A DNA stretch of 64,000 nucleotides from Bolinopsis microptera (GCF_026151205.1 NC_087074.1:13187182-13251181); one strand, 5' to 3'; positions 1 through 10,981 are shown, numbered from the stretch's first letter. A program made the numbers and translations. The notes: generated by a model from the sequence alone, not told the origin.

Positions 1-349
1 CAGCCCTTCCACCTAGAAATGAAAGTAATTGAAAACAAGACTTTATAATGCAATATTATAAAACTAATGATTTGCTTTGTTCTAGTTTCCCAGAGAGTAC
101 TCAACTGACAATCAAGGGAAAACGAAAGAGAGATCAGGTTCACACTTCATGTGACATTTATATTTGGAAATACTGTTAGAGTAAAATAAATGAAATCAAT
201 GATCTGTTATACCGACATACCTGTCTCCTTTTTTCAAGTTTTAGTAGATTATACAGCTCTGGATCGCTGTCTGAAAGTGCTTCATTGCCAGTCCAGAGTG
301 ATCTTTTGATAAGATCCAAAGTGGAATGCAATCTTCTTATCTTCAGCAT
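1..349 (-). CDS. SHMT2: Serine hydroxymethyltransferase, mitochondrial-type, 5' end (partial)
   Basis: Minus-strand gene running off the left edge. Exon 1 is 349-221 (43 codons) and begins at an ATG with an in-frame TAG three codons upstream. It ends at a GTATGT donor, and exon 2 starts at position 12 after a TAG acceptor and continues out of the window. The joined protein contains WTGNEALSDSDPELYNLLK and then EKRRQ-VEGL. This matches the start of the SHMT fold as known from animal SHMT2 (a WTG..SLSDSDPE-like run followed by EKxRQ..GLELIASEN). SHMT interconverts serine plus tetrahydrofolate and glycine plus methylene-tetrahydrofolate, using PLP. The first 17 residues (MLKIRRLHSTLDLIKRS) are basic with a single acidic residue, which suits a mitochondrial presequence. 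The PLP lysine and most of the enzyme are outside the window, so the mitochondrial versus cytosolic call rests on the N-terminus only. Confidence 0.82.
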
Positions 350-1448
350 TTTCAACTAGGTATCATAGTTATTATTTATTTAATCTTTTAAATATATTGT
401 TGTAAATTGTATTATGGTCCCACCTTGCAGTATCATAAATAACTGTGCAATTGTAAAAAAATGGACTACATACATACACATCATACAATAAGTTTGAATA
501 CTCAAACCACAATAAGGGGTCATAATTGTTTCAATTATGCAACTGTATAGAATTATTATTATTAAGTTCAAGAATGATTTTGTAACATCCTTCCCTGTTA
601 TTGAAAGATTGAAATAATTTCCCTTTAAAGTCATTATTATTATTGAATCTATAATAGCTAATGATTTACGTAATTCTATTGTGCACGTGATTTCCAACCA
701 CAATACACCAAAAATTAAGGGGCCATCTACTTAGGAAGTCCGGTAAATAGGGAGGGGGATGGTTTAGGGATTTCGGACAAATCCGGACAGGGGGGCCGGG
801 GGGGGGGGGGGGGTGTGGTTTCTGAAATTCCTGACCTCCAGAAATTTTGGCAGAATTAACAAAAAAGTCTCATTTATTTCAACTCTTTGACACTAATAGT
901 AATTACACTGTAAGTTTAGATCCCTGTATTTTGAACGAGTACTTAAACATACTTAAATGTAACTGTGCTAAACTTGTTGGACACTAAATGTATTATTGTC
1001 TATTTTAAGTAACTACACATTTTATTAACAATGAATTTGAGTTGGTTTTATTTGTACGGGTTATTTGTAGGGTTTTCGGCCTACTCTAACTTCTATTGGG
1101 GCTTGTTTACTGCAGATCAATTCAGTTAAGGATCCCAAATAAGTCTGAAGATTCAGTCAAGGCCGAACATTCACGGGTTTTACTAGGGTTACCGATCAAT
1201 TTTCAGGACTTCAAGAAAAGCTAAGTAATTTAAATGAATGATCAAAATGGTGACTGGTGTATTCAATAATGAATAAGGAGCAACTCGAAAAATTGAAAAT
1301 ATGAACGCATCGAATATTTCGAAATGGCCACAACCCCTTTCAATAATTCTGTTTCTTTAATTCCGTCGAATCTTACATCTCTAACAATGCAACCGTAAAC
1401 GATCTTCAAAAAAACCAATTCAACCAATATATAATACAAGGCATGACG
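350..1448. other. Intergenic stretch with a MITE remnant
   Basis: No coding exon could be supported here. The stretch holds the upstream region of the SHMT gene and, from about 716, the left end of a TA-flanked MITE whose fuller copy lies at 51372-51709. From about 1090 to 1448 it is A+T-rich sequence without recognisable structure, ending at the microsatellite tail of the minus-strand LINE. Confidence 0.5.
716..1070 (+). repeat. MITE copy (AGGGGCCATCTACTTAGG family), right end missing
   Basis: Begins TA-AGGGGCCATCTACTTAGGA, followed by a G-rich tract. It then shares with the 51.4-kb copy the segments around 'cggacaaatccggacagggg', 'ggcagaattaac' and 'aacaatgaatttgagttggt'. Similarity fades near 1070 and no right inverted terminus is visible. 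The copy is therefore truncated or has diverged. No coding capacity. Confidence 0.6.
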
Positions 1449-1630
1449 AAGATAATAATAATAATAAATACAACATTTATAAACCGCCTTATAGCTAAAT
1501 CATATAACTCGATATAATTTAATCCTGGAGATAAACTCCAGTGCTTTCTAAAGCGGCTCTTACATTAACTGAGCTTAGTTTAATTGAAAATTAGACATGA
1601 CAAGTTCATTTTACCTATGTAAATGCAAAA

Positions 1631-4525
1631 TCAATCAAATGCTAGAGAAAAGAAGTATGTTTTAAGTTTGGTCTTGAAAGATGTAACTGACTCAGCTGAT
1701 CTTATGTCGTATGGCAAGGAATTAAATACTTTAACTGCACAGTGACTAAAAGCTTTCTCTTTGTTTACATAGTTAGGAGAGGGCGGAAAACTAAGGTAAA
1801 AATAATCATTATCAAGACGTACATTTTTAAAACTTTGCTGCCTAGGAGATATCAACTCTTTTAAGTAAGGAGGAGCTATATTATTTAAACACTTGTAGGC
1901 AAGTAGGGCAATCTTAAAATCTATTCTAAATCTAACTGGTAGAAAATGAACTTTCTTAAGTAGTGGAGTAGTGTGTGCCTTTCTTCCTCTCCCGAAAATA
2001 AATCTTACAGCAGAATTTTGCACCTTCTGTAAACGACTTAAATCATAAGAGCTCAGTCCAAAATATACGCTATTGCAATAATCAATTCTAGAGAGTACTA
2101 GAGCATGAACAAGCTGAATCTTAAGGTTAAAAGACAGTTTTGATGCAATAAACCACAAATTTCTGATCTGAATATTACATGCTTGAACCACTGACGTAAT
2201 CTGATCACTCATTGAAAGATAACTGTCCAAATACAGCCCAAGACTCTTCACAGTTCCACTAACAACATGTGGCTCTTGATCCTTAACAATCTGTAGAGAG
2301 GCTGGAATATTTGTTGAGTCAAATTTAGAGGATATAACGATGACTTCAGTCTTAGAAGAATTCAGTTGAAGGAAATTGTTTGTCATCCATTTCTTGATAT
2401 CAGACATACAGTGTTCCATATTGTGCTCTAGCTGTGATGGGTCATCAGAATCAAGGGTGAAATACAGCTGGGTGTCATCAGCATACAAATGAATACAGCA
2501 CCCATGCATACTTGCAATGTTCTCAAGATCTTTGGTGTACAATATGAATAGCAGGGGGCCAAGGATTGAACCTTGTGGCACACCTATCTCAAGAACAGTT
2601 GCTGAGGAAGACGAATCCTTGACTTTGACACAAAATGAACGGTTAGCCAAGTAGGACCTGATCCATGTAAGAGCAATGCCTGTAATGCCATAAGCAGATC
2701 TTAGCTTCTTGATTAATCTTGGGTGATTGACAGTATCAAAGGCAGCACTCAAATCTAGAAGTAAAAGAACAACTTTAGTTTTCTTGTCAATAGTTATCAA
2801 GATGTCGTTATGGATTCTGGTTGTTGCAGTTTCACAGCTATGAAACTTCCTATAGCCGGACTGAACTTTAGAAAGCAAGTTGTTATCCTCAAGATAACTG
2901 GTGAGCTGTATAGATACACACTTCTCAATGATTTTTGACAAGAATGAGAGATTACTAATAGGCCTATAGTTAGATAGAGATTCACCGTCAAGGCCACGTT
3001 TCTTCAAACTTGGACGAATGAGAGCCTCCTTAAGTTTTATAGGAAACTCACCTTTAACTAATGATTCATTGACTATAAATGAGATCAGAGGAAGGAGTTC
3101 TGGGAGACACTTGATGAGAATCTTTGTAGGTATGGGGTCAAGATCACAGAATTTGTTAGACATATTCTTTATGATGCTTACTAGTTCTTCATCAGACACA
3201 TGACGGAATTGTACTATCTCTGGGCTATTAGAAAGAGGAACAAATTCATCTGAGTTAGGAGAATCTTGGGATTGTTGTTCTAAATAAATGTTGTTGTATA
3301 TGTTGTCGACCTTTGATTTAAAGAACTGTGCAAAGTTGTTAGCACTCTCAAGATTCGAAGAGCAAGAAGGTGTAGTAGTACTAACTTTTTCTTTATTGAG
3401 CAACTTATTAACGATGGAATAAGTCTTTTTAGCATCACCTGCACTATCTTGTAACCTTGTTTTGTAGAAGTGATCTCTTGTGGATACAATGACTGAGGAT
3501 TCTCTCTCTGATGCTTTCCTGTACAGTCGTTTATAATCTGGGCAATCATGATTCTTTTGATACAGTCTCTCAATCTTTCTTCTCATTGCTTTTGCTTGTT
3601 GACAGTGTGTAGACCACCATTCAGCGTTATGATCTTTTCTTGGGATGAAAGTTTTTTCTTTAGCATGCTTGTCCAAAATACTGCTCAACTCAGACTCATA
3701 GATATCAACTGCACTATCGAGGTCATTGAAGCAATCAGTGTCACATAGTTTTGACTTAAGAATGTCCTCAACAAAAGCATCTAGGTCTATGCAAGCAATG
3801 TTTCTGTAAGTAATTGGTTCTAGAGTGCCTATGGGTGCTGGAGATACATTGCAATTGAAAGCAACAAAGTAGTGGTCAGACGATGTGCCAGAATCAGTAA
3901 TGACAGGATCTAGAACTTCAATGCAATCGTGAGTAAAAGAACCATCCCTGGTAATTACAAGATCTAATATGCCCCCATCTCTGTGTGTTGCAGCTGAAAT
4001 TTGTTGCACCCACCCACAAGACCTAAGTAGTGAATTAAACCTTTGTGCAACTGAATCATTTTCGTCTTCAATGTGGATATTAAAATCACCCATGATCAAG
4101 GGCTTTCCAGGTTTGTCTACTAAATCAACCAAGAGTTGCTCAAAGTCAGTTAGAAATTGGGGGATGTTAGCACTCTGAGATGTGGAGGTGCCAGAACGGT
4201 AAATTGAAACAATTCGTAGTATATCTCCAGAAGATGATTTGAAGGTACATTCACAAGACTCAAACGTTTTGAATCGCTTGCACTTCTGAGGAGTCACTTT
4301 AAGACTTTTCTTATATAGAACAGCAACACCTCCTCCCCGCCCAGCTCTTGGCTGGCTATGAATGGAATATCCAAGTTCTTTCATCTCAGAAAACTTAGCA
4401 TTGTCATCTTTTCTCAGCCAAGTTTCTGTAGCACAGCAAATATCAGTATCAAAGTCTTCAAGCAATTGCATGACTCCAGCAGTTTTATTGCAGATGGATC
4501 TGCAATTGAACAGGGCAAAGTTCAT
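1631..4525 (-). CDS. LINE ORF2: AP endonuclease - reverse transcriptase (964 aa)
   Basis: An intact ORF2. The N-terminal ~230 residues are an apurinic-type endonuclease, with FNCRSICNK near the start, TETWL, GDFNIH and SDHYFV at the expected catalytic positions. The reverse transcriptase follows with NYRPISNLSFLSKIIEK, FDTVNHPRL, GVPQGSILGPLLF and the LYADDTQLYF catalytic box. After the thumb comes the LINE C-terminal tail (VFNSLPYDIRSAESVTSFK). The protein nicks target DNA and primes reverse transcription of the element RNA there. There are no internal stops, and the start ATG at 4525 precedes the endonuclease core directly. The element could still supply ORF2 activity in trans even though its ORF1 looks damaged. 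Confidence 0.93.
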   Translation of the reverse strand: MNFALFNCRSICNKTAGVMQLLEDFDTDICCATETWLRKDDNAKFSEMKELGYSIHSQPRAGRGGGVAVLYKKSLKVTPQKCKRFKTFESCECTFKSSSGDILRIVSIYRSGTSTSQSANIPQFLTDFEQLLVDLVDKPGKPLIMGDFNIHIEDENDSVAQRFNSLLRSCGWVQQISAATHRDGGILDLVITRDGSFTHDCIEVLDPVITDSGTSSDHYFVAFNCNVSPAPIGTLEPITYRNIACIDLDAFVEDILKSKLCDTDCFNDLDSAVDIYESELSSILDKHAKEKTFIPRKDHNAEWWSTHCQQAKAMRRKIERLYQKNHDCPDYKRLYRKASERESSVIVSTRDHFYKTRLQDSAGDAKKTYSIVNKLLNKEKVSTTTPSCSSNLESANNFAQFFKSKVDNIYNNIYLEQQSQDSPNSDEFVPLSNSPEIVQFRHVSDEELVSIIKNMSNKFCDLDPIPTKILIKCLPELLPLISFIVNESLVKGEFPIKLKEALIRPSLKKRGLDGESLSNYRPISNLSFLSKIIEKCVSIQLTSYLEDNNLLSKVQSGYRKFHSCETATTRIHNDILITIDKKTKVVLLLLDLSAAFDTVNHPRLIKKLRSAYGITGIALTWIRSYLANRSFCVKVKDSSSSATVLEIGVPQGSILGPLLFILYTKDLENIASMHGCCIHLYADDTQLYFTLDSDDPSQLEHNMEHCMSDIKKWMTNNFLQLNSSKTEVIVISSKFDSTNIPASLQIVKDQEPHVVSGTVKSLGLYLDSYLSMSDQITSVVQACNIQIRNLWFIASKLSFNLKIQLVHALVLSRIDYCNSVYFGLSSYDLSRLQKVQNSAVRFIFGRGRKAHTTPLLKKVHFLPVRFRIDFKIALLAYKCLNNIAPPYLKELISPRQQSFKNVRLDNDYFYLSFPPSPNYVNKEKAFSHCAVKVFNSLPYDIRSAESVTSFKTKLKTYFFSLAFD

Positions 4526-4554
4526 ACTCTGACATTCTGACTTAGAGTTTGTAG

Positions 4555-5292
4555 CTAGTTTTTTGAAGTAAGGATGTTTTGTTTATACCGATTCAATGCC
4601 TGTTGCATGATGGGGCACTGCTCTGAGCTGGAATGGTGAGTGTTACAGTGAGATGAGATTCTTGGATCTTTTGACAGACTGCAATTGCGACATCTATGTC
4701 TGCTAGGGTCTTCCTTGTAATGACAGTCTGATGTTCTATGCCTACCGCTGCAATACATACAAACCAGAGTTTCTTTCTCAGGACAATTTTGGGAAATATG
4801 GTGGAGCTTCTGACAATTATAGCACTGCTTGATGATGAATCTATCCTTTACAGGACAAGCACTATTCAGAATGAAGATTTTGCCGTCTCCTGTCAATAGG
4901 TTCCTAATCTGAGGAGAGACCTTGATCCCAGCAGTAGTGTACCTTAGTCCAACATTTATGTACACAATTTCAAAGAAATGCTCATTATCTAGCAAGTGTT
5001 TAAGTCCAGGATTTTTCAAGGGAATAATATCTAGAAGAGCTTTTTTAGTCTGTAACCGGAAATCTTCAGCGGGCAAACCAGAGCGATCAATGGTTTCGAA
5101 TATCTGACTGGGAATATTAGACACAGTGACCTTAGGGAGAGCTTTCTGTGAGAGAGTGATGTGAAAACCAAGTGATTTAATGACATCAGAGTTTTCAATA
5201 AGACTTTTAGCCTTCAGCCTATCAGATGAAGATGGAAAAACTAGCGTTATCTTCTTATGTGAATCTAGTAGGCTAGTTTTCATAGCAATCAA
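4555..5292 (-). CDS. LINE ORF1, C-terminal half: zinc-knuckle nucleic-acid-binding protein
   Basis: Same frame as the preceding segment, separated only by a TGA codon. It shows an RRM-like stretch and then at least two cysteine/histidine clusters: CYNCQKLHHISQNC (CCHC), CMYCSGRHRTSDCH, and a third C/H cluster near the end (CRNC...SHCNTHH...C). It stops at TAG (4557-4555), 29 nt before the ORF2 ATG. ORF1 proteins of LINEs bind the element RNA and form the ribonucleoprotein used in retrotransposition. No ATG is placed at a natural start, so this is a fragment of the longer ORF1. Confidence 0.7.
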   Translation of the reverse strand: MIAMKTSLLDSHKKITLVFPSSSDRLKAKSLIENSDVIKSLGFHITLSQKALPKVTVSNIPSQIFETIDRSGLPAEDFRLQTKKALLDIIPLKNPGLKHLLDNEHFFEIVYINVGLRYTTAGIKVSPQIRNLLTGDGKIFILNSACPVKDRFIIKQCYNCQKLHHISQNCPEKETLVCMYCSGRHRTSDCHYKEDPSRHRCRNCSLSKDPRISSHCNTHHSSSEQCPIMQQALNRYKQNILTSKN

Positions 5293-6117
5293 TCATGTGT
5301 CATAGAGCAACTCAGATAGAACATCTGGAGCAGATGAAATATCAGCAGAAGGAAAGGGACTATCTAGCACCAATATCTCTTTACTTTCCTTGCTAATTTG
5401 ATTTATGTTAGCAGACACTTTACTTGGCTGAGGAGAACTAGCACCACCTACAAGAGCTTCAGCAAAATTGCTGTAAGAGGACAGTGCACTTGGAGACCGG
5501 GATTGCAAGTTTTCTTTGTTAACATTAGAAACTCGCTCTTCCAGCAAATGTTCAGAGGCTGGAGCACATAGAGCAAGCTTGTCGACAATAATGCTATGCA
5601 TTTCCTCACGAAATGATTCCAGAAGGGCAGAGTTGTTTGCCCTCATCAGATGCTCAACTTTGGAGAGAATATCAGGAGCTTCATCATGACCATTATCATG
5701 ACTCATCACAGGGTTGGACTTAGGAGCATCTACCACAGATGGTACAGGTGGACCAGGTGGAGAAACGTTTTTGGAAGAACGGGTGTCATCTACCAGTGAA
5801 ATGCAATCTTCACATACGAATAGAAAATAACCCCAAACGAGCTTGATCTGCAATCATAGGTCTCACCTTAGCACGGAAGGTATTTGTACAAATGGACTCA
5901 GGAAATTGAACACCGGTTTTTTTGCGACAAGCGGAGTGAAACATCCCATCACAGACATTACAGATAATCGATTCATTCACAGTGTCATTACTCCCACACT
6001 GTTTACACGAGCCGTCTTCAAATACAGGAAGTATAACAGAGTTCTTCTTTGGCTTTAGAGTCTTCTTGAGCTTCTTACTGGCCAGGGCCCCTTTTGGCCC
6101 GCCATTGACATTGCTTC
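5293..6117 (-). pseudogene. LINE ORF1, N-terminal half: PHD-like zinc finger plus linker
   Basis: Reading from about 6117 downward, one frame encodes a lysine-rich start and then C-K-Q-C, CNVC, a MFHSAC run and, after a 19-nt interruption, FVCEDC. Together this is the C4-H-C3 spacing of a PHD finger, a domain seen in ORF1 of several CR1/L2-type LINEs. The two halves only join in frame if the 19 nt at about 5849-5867 are removed; those bases begin GTGAG and end TTGCAG. The frame then continues as a low-complexity linker to TGA at 5295-5293, and the same frame continues beyond the stop into the zinc-knuckle half. As it stands the ORF1 is broken twice. Confidence 0.6.
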
Positions 6118-6120
6118 CTG

Positions 6121-8302
6121 AAACTCAAATTATTTGTTATATAGTAGTGTTGAAAGTATTAAATATGTTTCATGGACATTCGACTTTAGAAGGATAAAGC
6201 ATATGGTAAAACGATAAAAGTTAGTATGGATGACATGAGAACTTCATATCAATCAGGATACATGAAATCAAAGTTAATAATTAAATTACACATCAAATAG
6301 TAGAATAGAGACAGAAGAAGTTTTGAAATGCAAAAATTATACTAAGAAACTCCAACGCTATTCTTATGAAAATATGCCGGTGTTCGCATCAGCGCTCGAT
6401 TTTCATACTACGAATTAGTAAAAATATGCGCGGCGCGTCAATTTGGAAAGAAAAATTTTTTAAGGAAAGAAAAATTTTTATTTACCACAAATAATCAATA
6501 CATAATGTTATATTCATAAATAAATTCAAATTTCAATTTCAAACACATATACAGTACGCCGCGCACACAGCCACAATTTAAAATTGTTCAGAAATTCGTA
6601 GGTCAGCTGTAGGCGCCGCGCACAGGATCTATTTAATTGTTAACTTACAATTACTTGTCACATTTCTTAATTACTAGAGCCAAAATTTCAGAAGCAAAAT
6701 AATTTAAAAGATATTTCTGTCGTTCACGCAGTACAGGCCGTGAGCACTGCGATCTAATTAATATAATAATGGAGAGATTCCAAAAAACCGCGCGCTCGTT
6801 ATTTATTGTGATTAAATTGAGTGCGCGCCACTGTGAACAGCAGTACCGCTCAAGCATGAATTAGTACTGAGCAGTACGCAGTTCTGCGTGAGGCGTAGAC
6901 ATTTGTAGCACACGTTTCATTCAACTAATCCATTAATCCATGTGACATGTACAATGTAATTATATTAAAGCAAAAAGAATATTAATTTTAGTAATAATTG
7001 ACGTAAACATATGTGTTTAAATAACATCTATAATCTAGCGAGTTACTAATACCGTTCGCGTTTGTTTGTATTCTTGATTATATATCTTTACACTAGCCTA
7101 TATTATGATGGAGATATACATTATATAATTGCTCCAATATTCAACACCGCTAAACAACAAATACCTACTCGCCCATCGATGAAGCAGTCGCCAAAACAAA
7201 GCTCAAAGTTAATATATCTTCGTACTTCGTTTTGGAAACTGTAGAATTCCAATAAATAATTAGTGTTTCAATCGTGGAAATAATTAGTGTTTCAATCGTG
7301 TATTCGATGGGCAAGCACTCGCCACTTGAGGCCGAGACAAACGGCACCAGCTCCGCTCCGCAACCGTGAAGTAAGGCGGGGCGGTGGTGTGCGCCGTTTA
7401 TACGGCCCACAGCACGAGACATTTTGAGCTCCAAGACTTAAGACTATAAAAGTCCCGAATTAAACGTAGCGACTTACCATCGTCAGCCGTCAAAAATTTA
7501 GAATTTGTATGTTATAAACTCTACACCTGCTATCAGTCTAACATGTAATTTAGTTTGTTATTGGCTAAATTTTCAACTCGATTAAGCGATGCAGACGGAT
7601 GAACTAGGCTTCTCCTCCGTCAAAAACACAATGAGAGGGGATTGTGGAAGGACACGAACACTATTCGTTAACTCGTACCCCGGGTACCCCCTAGAACTGT
7701 GTCCCATCAGAGAGAGCCCATCACCCGTCAGATCGAAAACAGTGTTTTAGTTTTGATATATGCTGTACCAATTACAATAAATGGTAAGTCAAGGCTGACG
7801 TTGGTAGCAAAGTATAAAGTGACACGTCACAACAAAATAACCACTACACACTACACACACTATACGCTATAACTATTGTACACAGTACACAGTATAACTA
7901 AAATATAAAATATAAACAAGTTACAAGAGACAAAAGAGTTTACAGAAGAGTTTTACATCGGCTCAGCACCGCCAGGACATTGGCTATACACGTGGGTCAA
8001 TTAGTTTGATTTGGTATGGCTCGACCGGGAAAGTGGTCGAAATTAGTGCTCTTAATGAGTCATCACTGTCGTCTGAATATTAGAGCGGGAACTTCCCAAG
8101 TTTCGGCCGACAACGCGCACAGCATGGGCGCGCAATGCTATGCGCGGTCTCATATTACTGTGTCATTCGGCGGTTGCGCTCAGCGTTACTGGGAATGAGT
8201 TGTATGTTGTTTACCTAAATTCAAGCATGGTATTCATAGATAAGCTTGTCAGTCAGTAAGTGCTTAAGTGGGAATAACAGGCAAATGAATATCACTTCAT
8301 AA
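6121..8302. other. Intergenic, no gene recognised
   Basis: Short open frames here lack family signatures or splice context. The region contains scattered G+C-rich islands (cgccgcgcac-like motifs near 6430, 6560 and 6610) in A+T-rich sequence. It also contains a repeat-like block at 7152-7440 that resembles one at 13783-14110. Nothing supports a coding exon. Confidence 0.4.
7152..7440. repeat. Diverged dispersed repeat, copy 1
   Basis: This block shares an ordered series of short blocks with 13783-14110: 'acaacaaa.acct.c', 'gaa.ca..gtcgc..aacaaag', 'gtgggcaa.cactcg' and 'gaagtaaggcg'. In each copy a 'gcccatcg/gcccaccg' block on the left is mirrored by 'cgatgggc/cggtgggc' on the right, as if the repeat had inverted ends. 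Identity is modest and no coding capacity is seen. The type of element is unknown. Confidence 0.35.
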
Positions 8303-9880
8303 TCAGAATTCAGTGAAATTTCTGTCACACCACTCAGTTCCATACCGGTTTTGAGCTCTTAGAAGTGACTGTTTAAGTAAATTCTTGACAGATCCGCATG
8401 TGGAGGTGAAAGTTAACGGGCCAACTTTACGGAATTCGTTCCACAGCCATGCAGATTTATAAATAAATTGATTAGTTGGAGAGGGTGTAATGAACAGATT
8501 ATCTTTCCTATTTGATATGTTGAATAAGTAGTATAACGAAATTGGTACTCGTGACTTAATGATCTTAAAAAGTTCCATTAAACAACGGTATCGGTACAGG
8601 TTCTCTGTAACAAGTAATTCATGTTTTGTGAATAGAGGCTTAGTGGACTCTTTAACATAGAATTCAGATCCTAGACGCTGAGAATTAATTGGTCTTGCTC
8701 TAGCACATGTCTTGAATTTGTCTACATAAGCTTCATAGTCTCCAAATAGAATCCTGATACACTTCTTTTGAGTAATAAATAGTGGTTTTAACTGATTATT
8801 GGGAATACCTCCCCAGACAGAAATAGCATAACCTAGGTGTGATTCAAAGAGAGAATGATATATTTGTTTATATAGTGATTCTGGTAAGCATTTCTTAATA
8901 CGGTAGATACGTCCACAAGCACTTCTTAGTTTCTTGTTGAGGGATGATATATGTGGTTTCCAGCTCAATTTATCATCCATGATTACTCCGAGAAACTTTG
9001 TCCATGATTACTCCGAGAAACTTTGTCTGACTTACACGTTTAATTATTTTGTTATTAATGGACAAGTTTTGGCTATCTATATCGGCATCTAATTCGTTAT
9101 TATTACGTTTAGAGGGAGAAAAATACATGTAACAACACTTCTTTACATTAATGTGCAGTAGGTTAACTCCCATATACTTGTTTACGGCCTGTAGTACTTC
9201 ATTAGCCAATTCATATGCTTTATTTCTCGAATCGGCAGCGACAAATATATTAGTATCGTCTGCAAATAAGACAAATTTACCCTTTTTAGTTATATTGCAT
9301 ATGTCATTGATGTACAGTAGGAAAAGTAGAGGTCCTAATACACTACCCTGAGGGACCCCGAATTCAACCGGTAATTCATCAGATTTGGTATCCAAAACGT
9401 TTACAAATTGTTTCCTATTAGACAAATAACTAGAGATAAGATTCAGAGCATTTCCTCTTATGCCATAGTTGTTTAATTTTGTAGTTAGTTTACAGTGGTC
9501 TAGAGTGTCAAAGGCTTTTGAGAGATCGATAAAGACCCCTAGGACATGTTGCTTTTTACTAATTAACGATTCTATATGTTCTACAGAGTAGTTCAGTGCA
9601 TGGCTGGTGGAGTGTCCTTTTCTAAAGCCGAACTGGTTTTCATGTATTATACCCTTGGAAGTAAGGAAACTATAGAGCCGCTTATATATTAACTTTTCTA
9701 GAATTTTCCCGAATACAGGTAGAGTTGATACTGGTCTATAGTTTTCTAAAAGCTGTTCATCTTCTTTTTTGTAAATGGGGCTGATTCTCCCAGTTTTTAA
9801 TTCATCGGGAAAGTGGCCTTCTTGCATGCATTTATTAAAGTATCTAGCTAAGTACGGTGCAGTAATTTGCCATATTTTTA
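8303..9880 (-). mobile_element. 5'-truncated LINE fragment (RT domain), frameshifted
   Basis: Minus-strand reverse transcriptase of an APE-type LINE, distinct from the 1.4-6.1 kb element. It shows ENYRPVSTLPVFGKILEK, VFIDLSKAFDTLDH, GVPQGSVLGPLLFLLYINDI and LFADDTNIF. The C-terminal region follows and stops at about 8303. Coding similarity extends upstream of the first ATG to about 9880 (PYLARYFNKCM). A perfect 25-bp tandem duplication (8977-9001 and 9002-9026) puts the RT core and its C-terminal part in different frames, so the protein is broken. The endonuclease and ORF1 are absent. Confidence 0.85.
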
Positions 9881-10574
9881 ATTAGTGTTTATGAACAAAA
9901 AACACAATACAATGTACAAATGCCTTTGAACTCCCCAGGTAATTAAAAATTGAATTTATATATTAATTGTGCAATTAATATGCAATATAAAATTGCTGGA
10001 CCTCGCCGCGCATAAAATAATGCGTTTCACTATTAGCAATTAAATTTTAAATAAATGATGAAGCTACGAACTAGAACCAATTGTTGTTTAAAAACACAAG
10101 TTAAGGTGCTGCTATTAATTAGTAACAGTATAAAATTGTTCTTAATTGTCTAGTGTAGATTTCGAATTAGTTAAATGTTACATTAAGCATCATTTTGTTG
10201 CCATGCACGATTTTGAGTATCTTCGATAAAATCTATAATAAAATCGAGCGCTATTATGTAATTTTCTGTAACTTTATACTCTGCGTCTAGTCTGTCCGGT
10301 TCATTTTATTAGCAGCAAATCAAATAACCATTTCACTTTTGTACATTAAATAACGAAACAAAATGATTCCAATAATAGTGCTTAGTTGTTAGTATCATTT
10401 GTATTTTAAAGAAGAAAAACAGATATAGCTAGCTCATTTATTGGATAAATTGATTGCACTACAAAGCAATTGATACCCGATTGGAGCCAATTACAAGTCT
10501 TCTGATTAACGTATACAACTTTCTCAAGACGTTGTATCTTCGAAAAGTTGTGAACACTGAATGCTGATAATAAG
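9881..10574. other. Intergenic, A+T-rich, no gene recognised
   Basis: No reading frame with a family signature and no convincing exon. It contains a G+C-rich spot near 10000 (ctcgccgcgcat) like those near 6.5 kb and inside the 25-29 kb foldback. Confidence 0.4.
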
Positions 10575-10936
10575 AAACCTTTGTTTATTATAATACATGA
10601 TGCCTTGACTTATTAATTTCGTGCGGCATGCTAGCCCACAATTATATTTGGGCATTATCACACCAGTGGCATAACGTTGCATATTGGTGCCCCCCTCCCC
10701 CGGCAGAAAAAGCACCCGCTATCGGTACCTCTTCCCCTTTTAGGGCCCCCAAGATGGCGCAAACCTTTGTTTAATATAATACATGATGCCTTGACTTAAT
10801 TTCGTGCGGCATGCTAGCCCACAATTACATTTGGGCATTATCACACCAGTGGCGTAACATTGCATGTTTGCGCCACCCCGGTAGAAACAGGCCCCCCTAT
10901 CGGTGCCTCCTCTCCTTTTAGGGCCCCCAAGATGGC
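10575..10936 (+). repeat. Tandem duplication of about 185 bp including half of a MITE
   Basis: 10575-10760 and 10761-about 10936 are direct repeats beginning 'aaacctttgttta' and ending near 'cccccaagatggc'. Each unit holds the left flank of a hAT-type MITE plus the left part of that MITE. The left unit therefore carries a MITE start (10664) without its right end. Confidence 0.8.
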
Positions 10937-10981
10937 ACCCCCTGCACAGCGGGGTCAGCGGGGCCCTTCGTTACACCACTG
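10847..10981 (+). mobile_element. hAT-type MITE with 8-bp target duplication
   Basis: The 135-bp element begins CAGTGGCGTAAC and ends GTTACACCACTG, giving imperfect 12-bp inverted termini. It is flanked on both sides by TATCACAC (10839-10846 and 10982-10989). An 8-bp duplication and CAG..CTG termini are the signature of hAT-superfamily non-autonomous elements. There is no coding sequence; the interior is C-rich. Confidence 0.85.

Larger units (their letters stand above)
1449..6120 (-). mobile_element. Near full-length non-LTR retrotransposon (APE-type, CR1/L2-like), two ORFs
   Basis: A minus-strand LINE. The 5' part (about 6110-5855) encodes a PHD-like zinc finger, followed by ORF1 with zinc knuckles, then ORF2 with endonuclease and reverse transcriptase. 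It has a short 3' UTR and ends in a (TTA)n tail at about 1449-1467. The 3' 650 bp recur on the plus strand at 11309-11958 with an identical C-terminal protein, so the family moved recently. ORF1 carries an in-frame TGA (5293-5295) and a 19-nt interruption (about 5849-5867); ORF2 is open throughout. The 5' boundary is uncertain: coding similarity stops at an AG-preceded point near 6117. I saw no clear target-site duplication. Confidence 0.88.

Noticed and set aside
8016-8198. 60-residue open frame
   Set aside because: No signature or splice context; a frame of this length is expected by chance.
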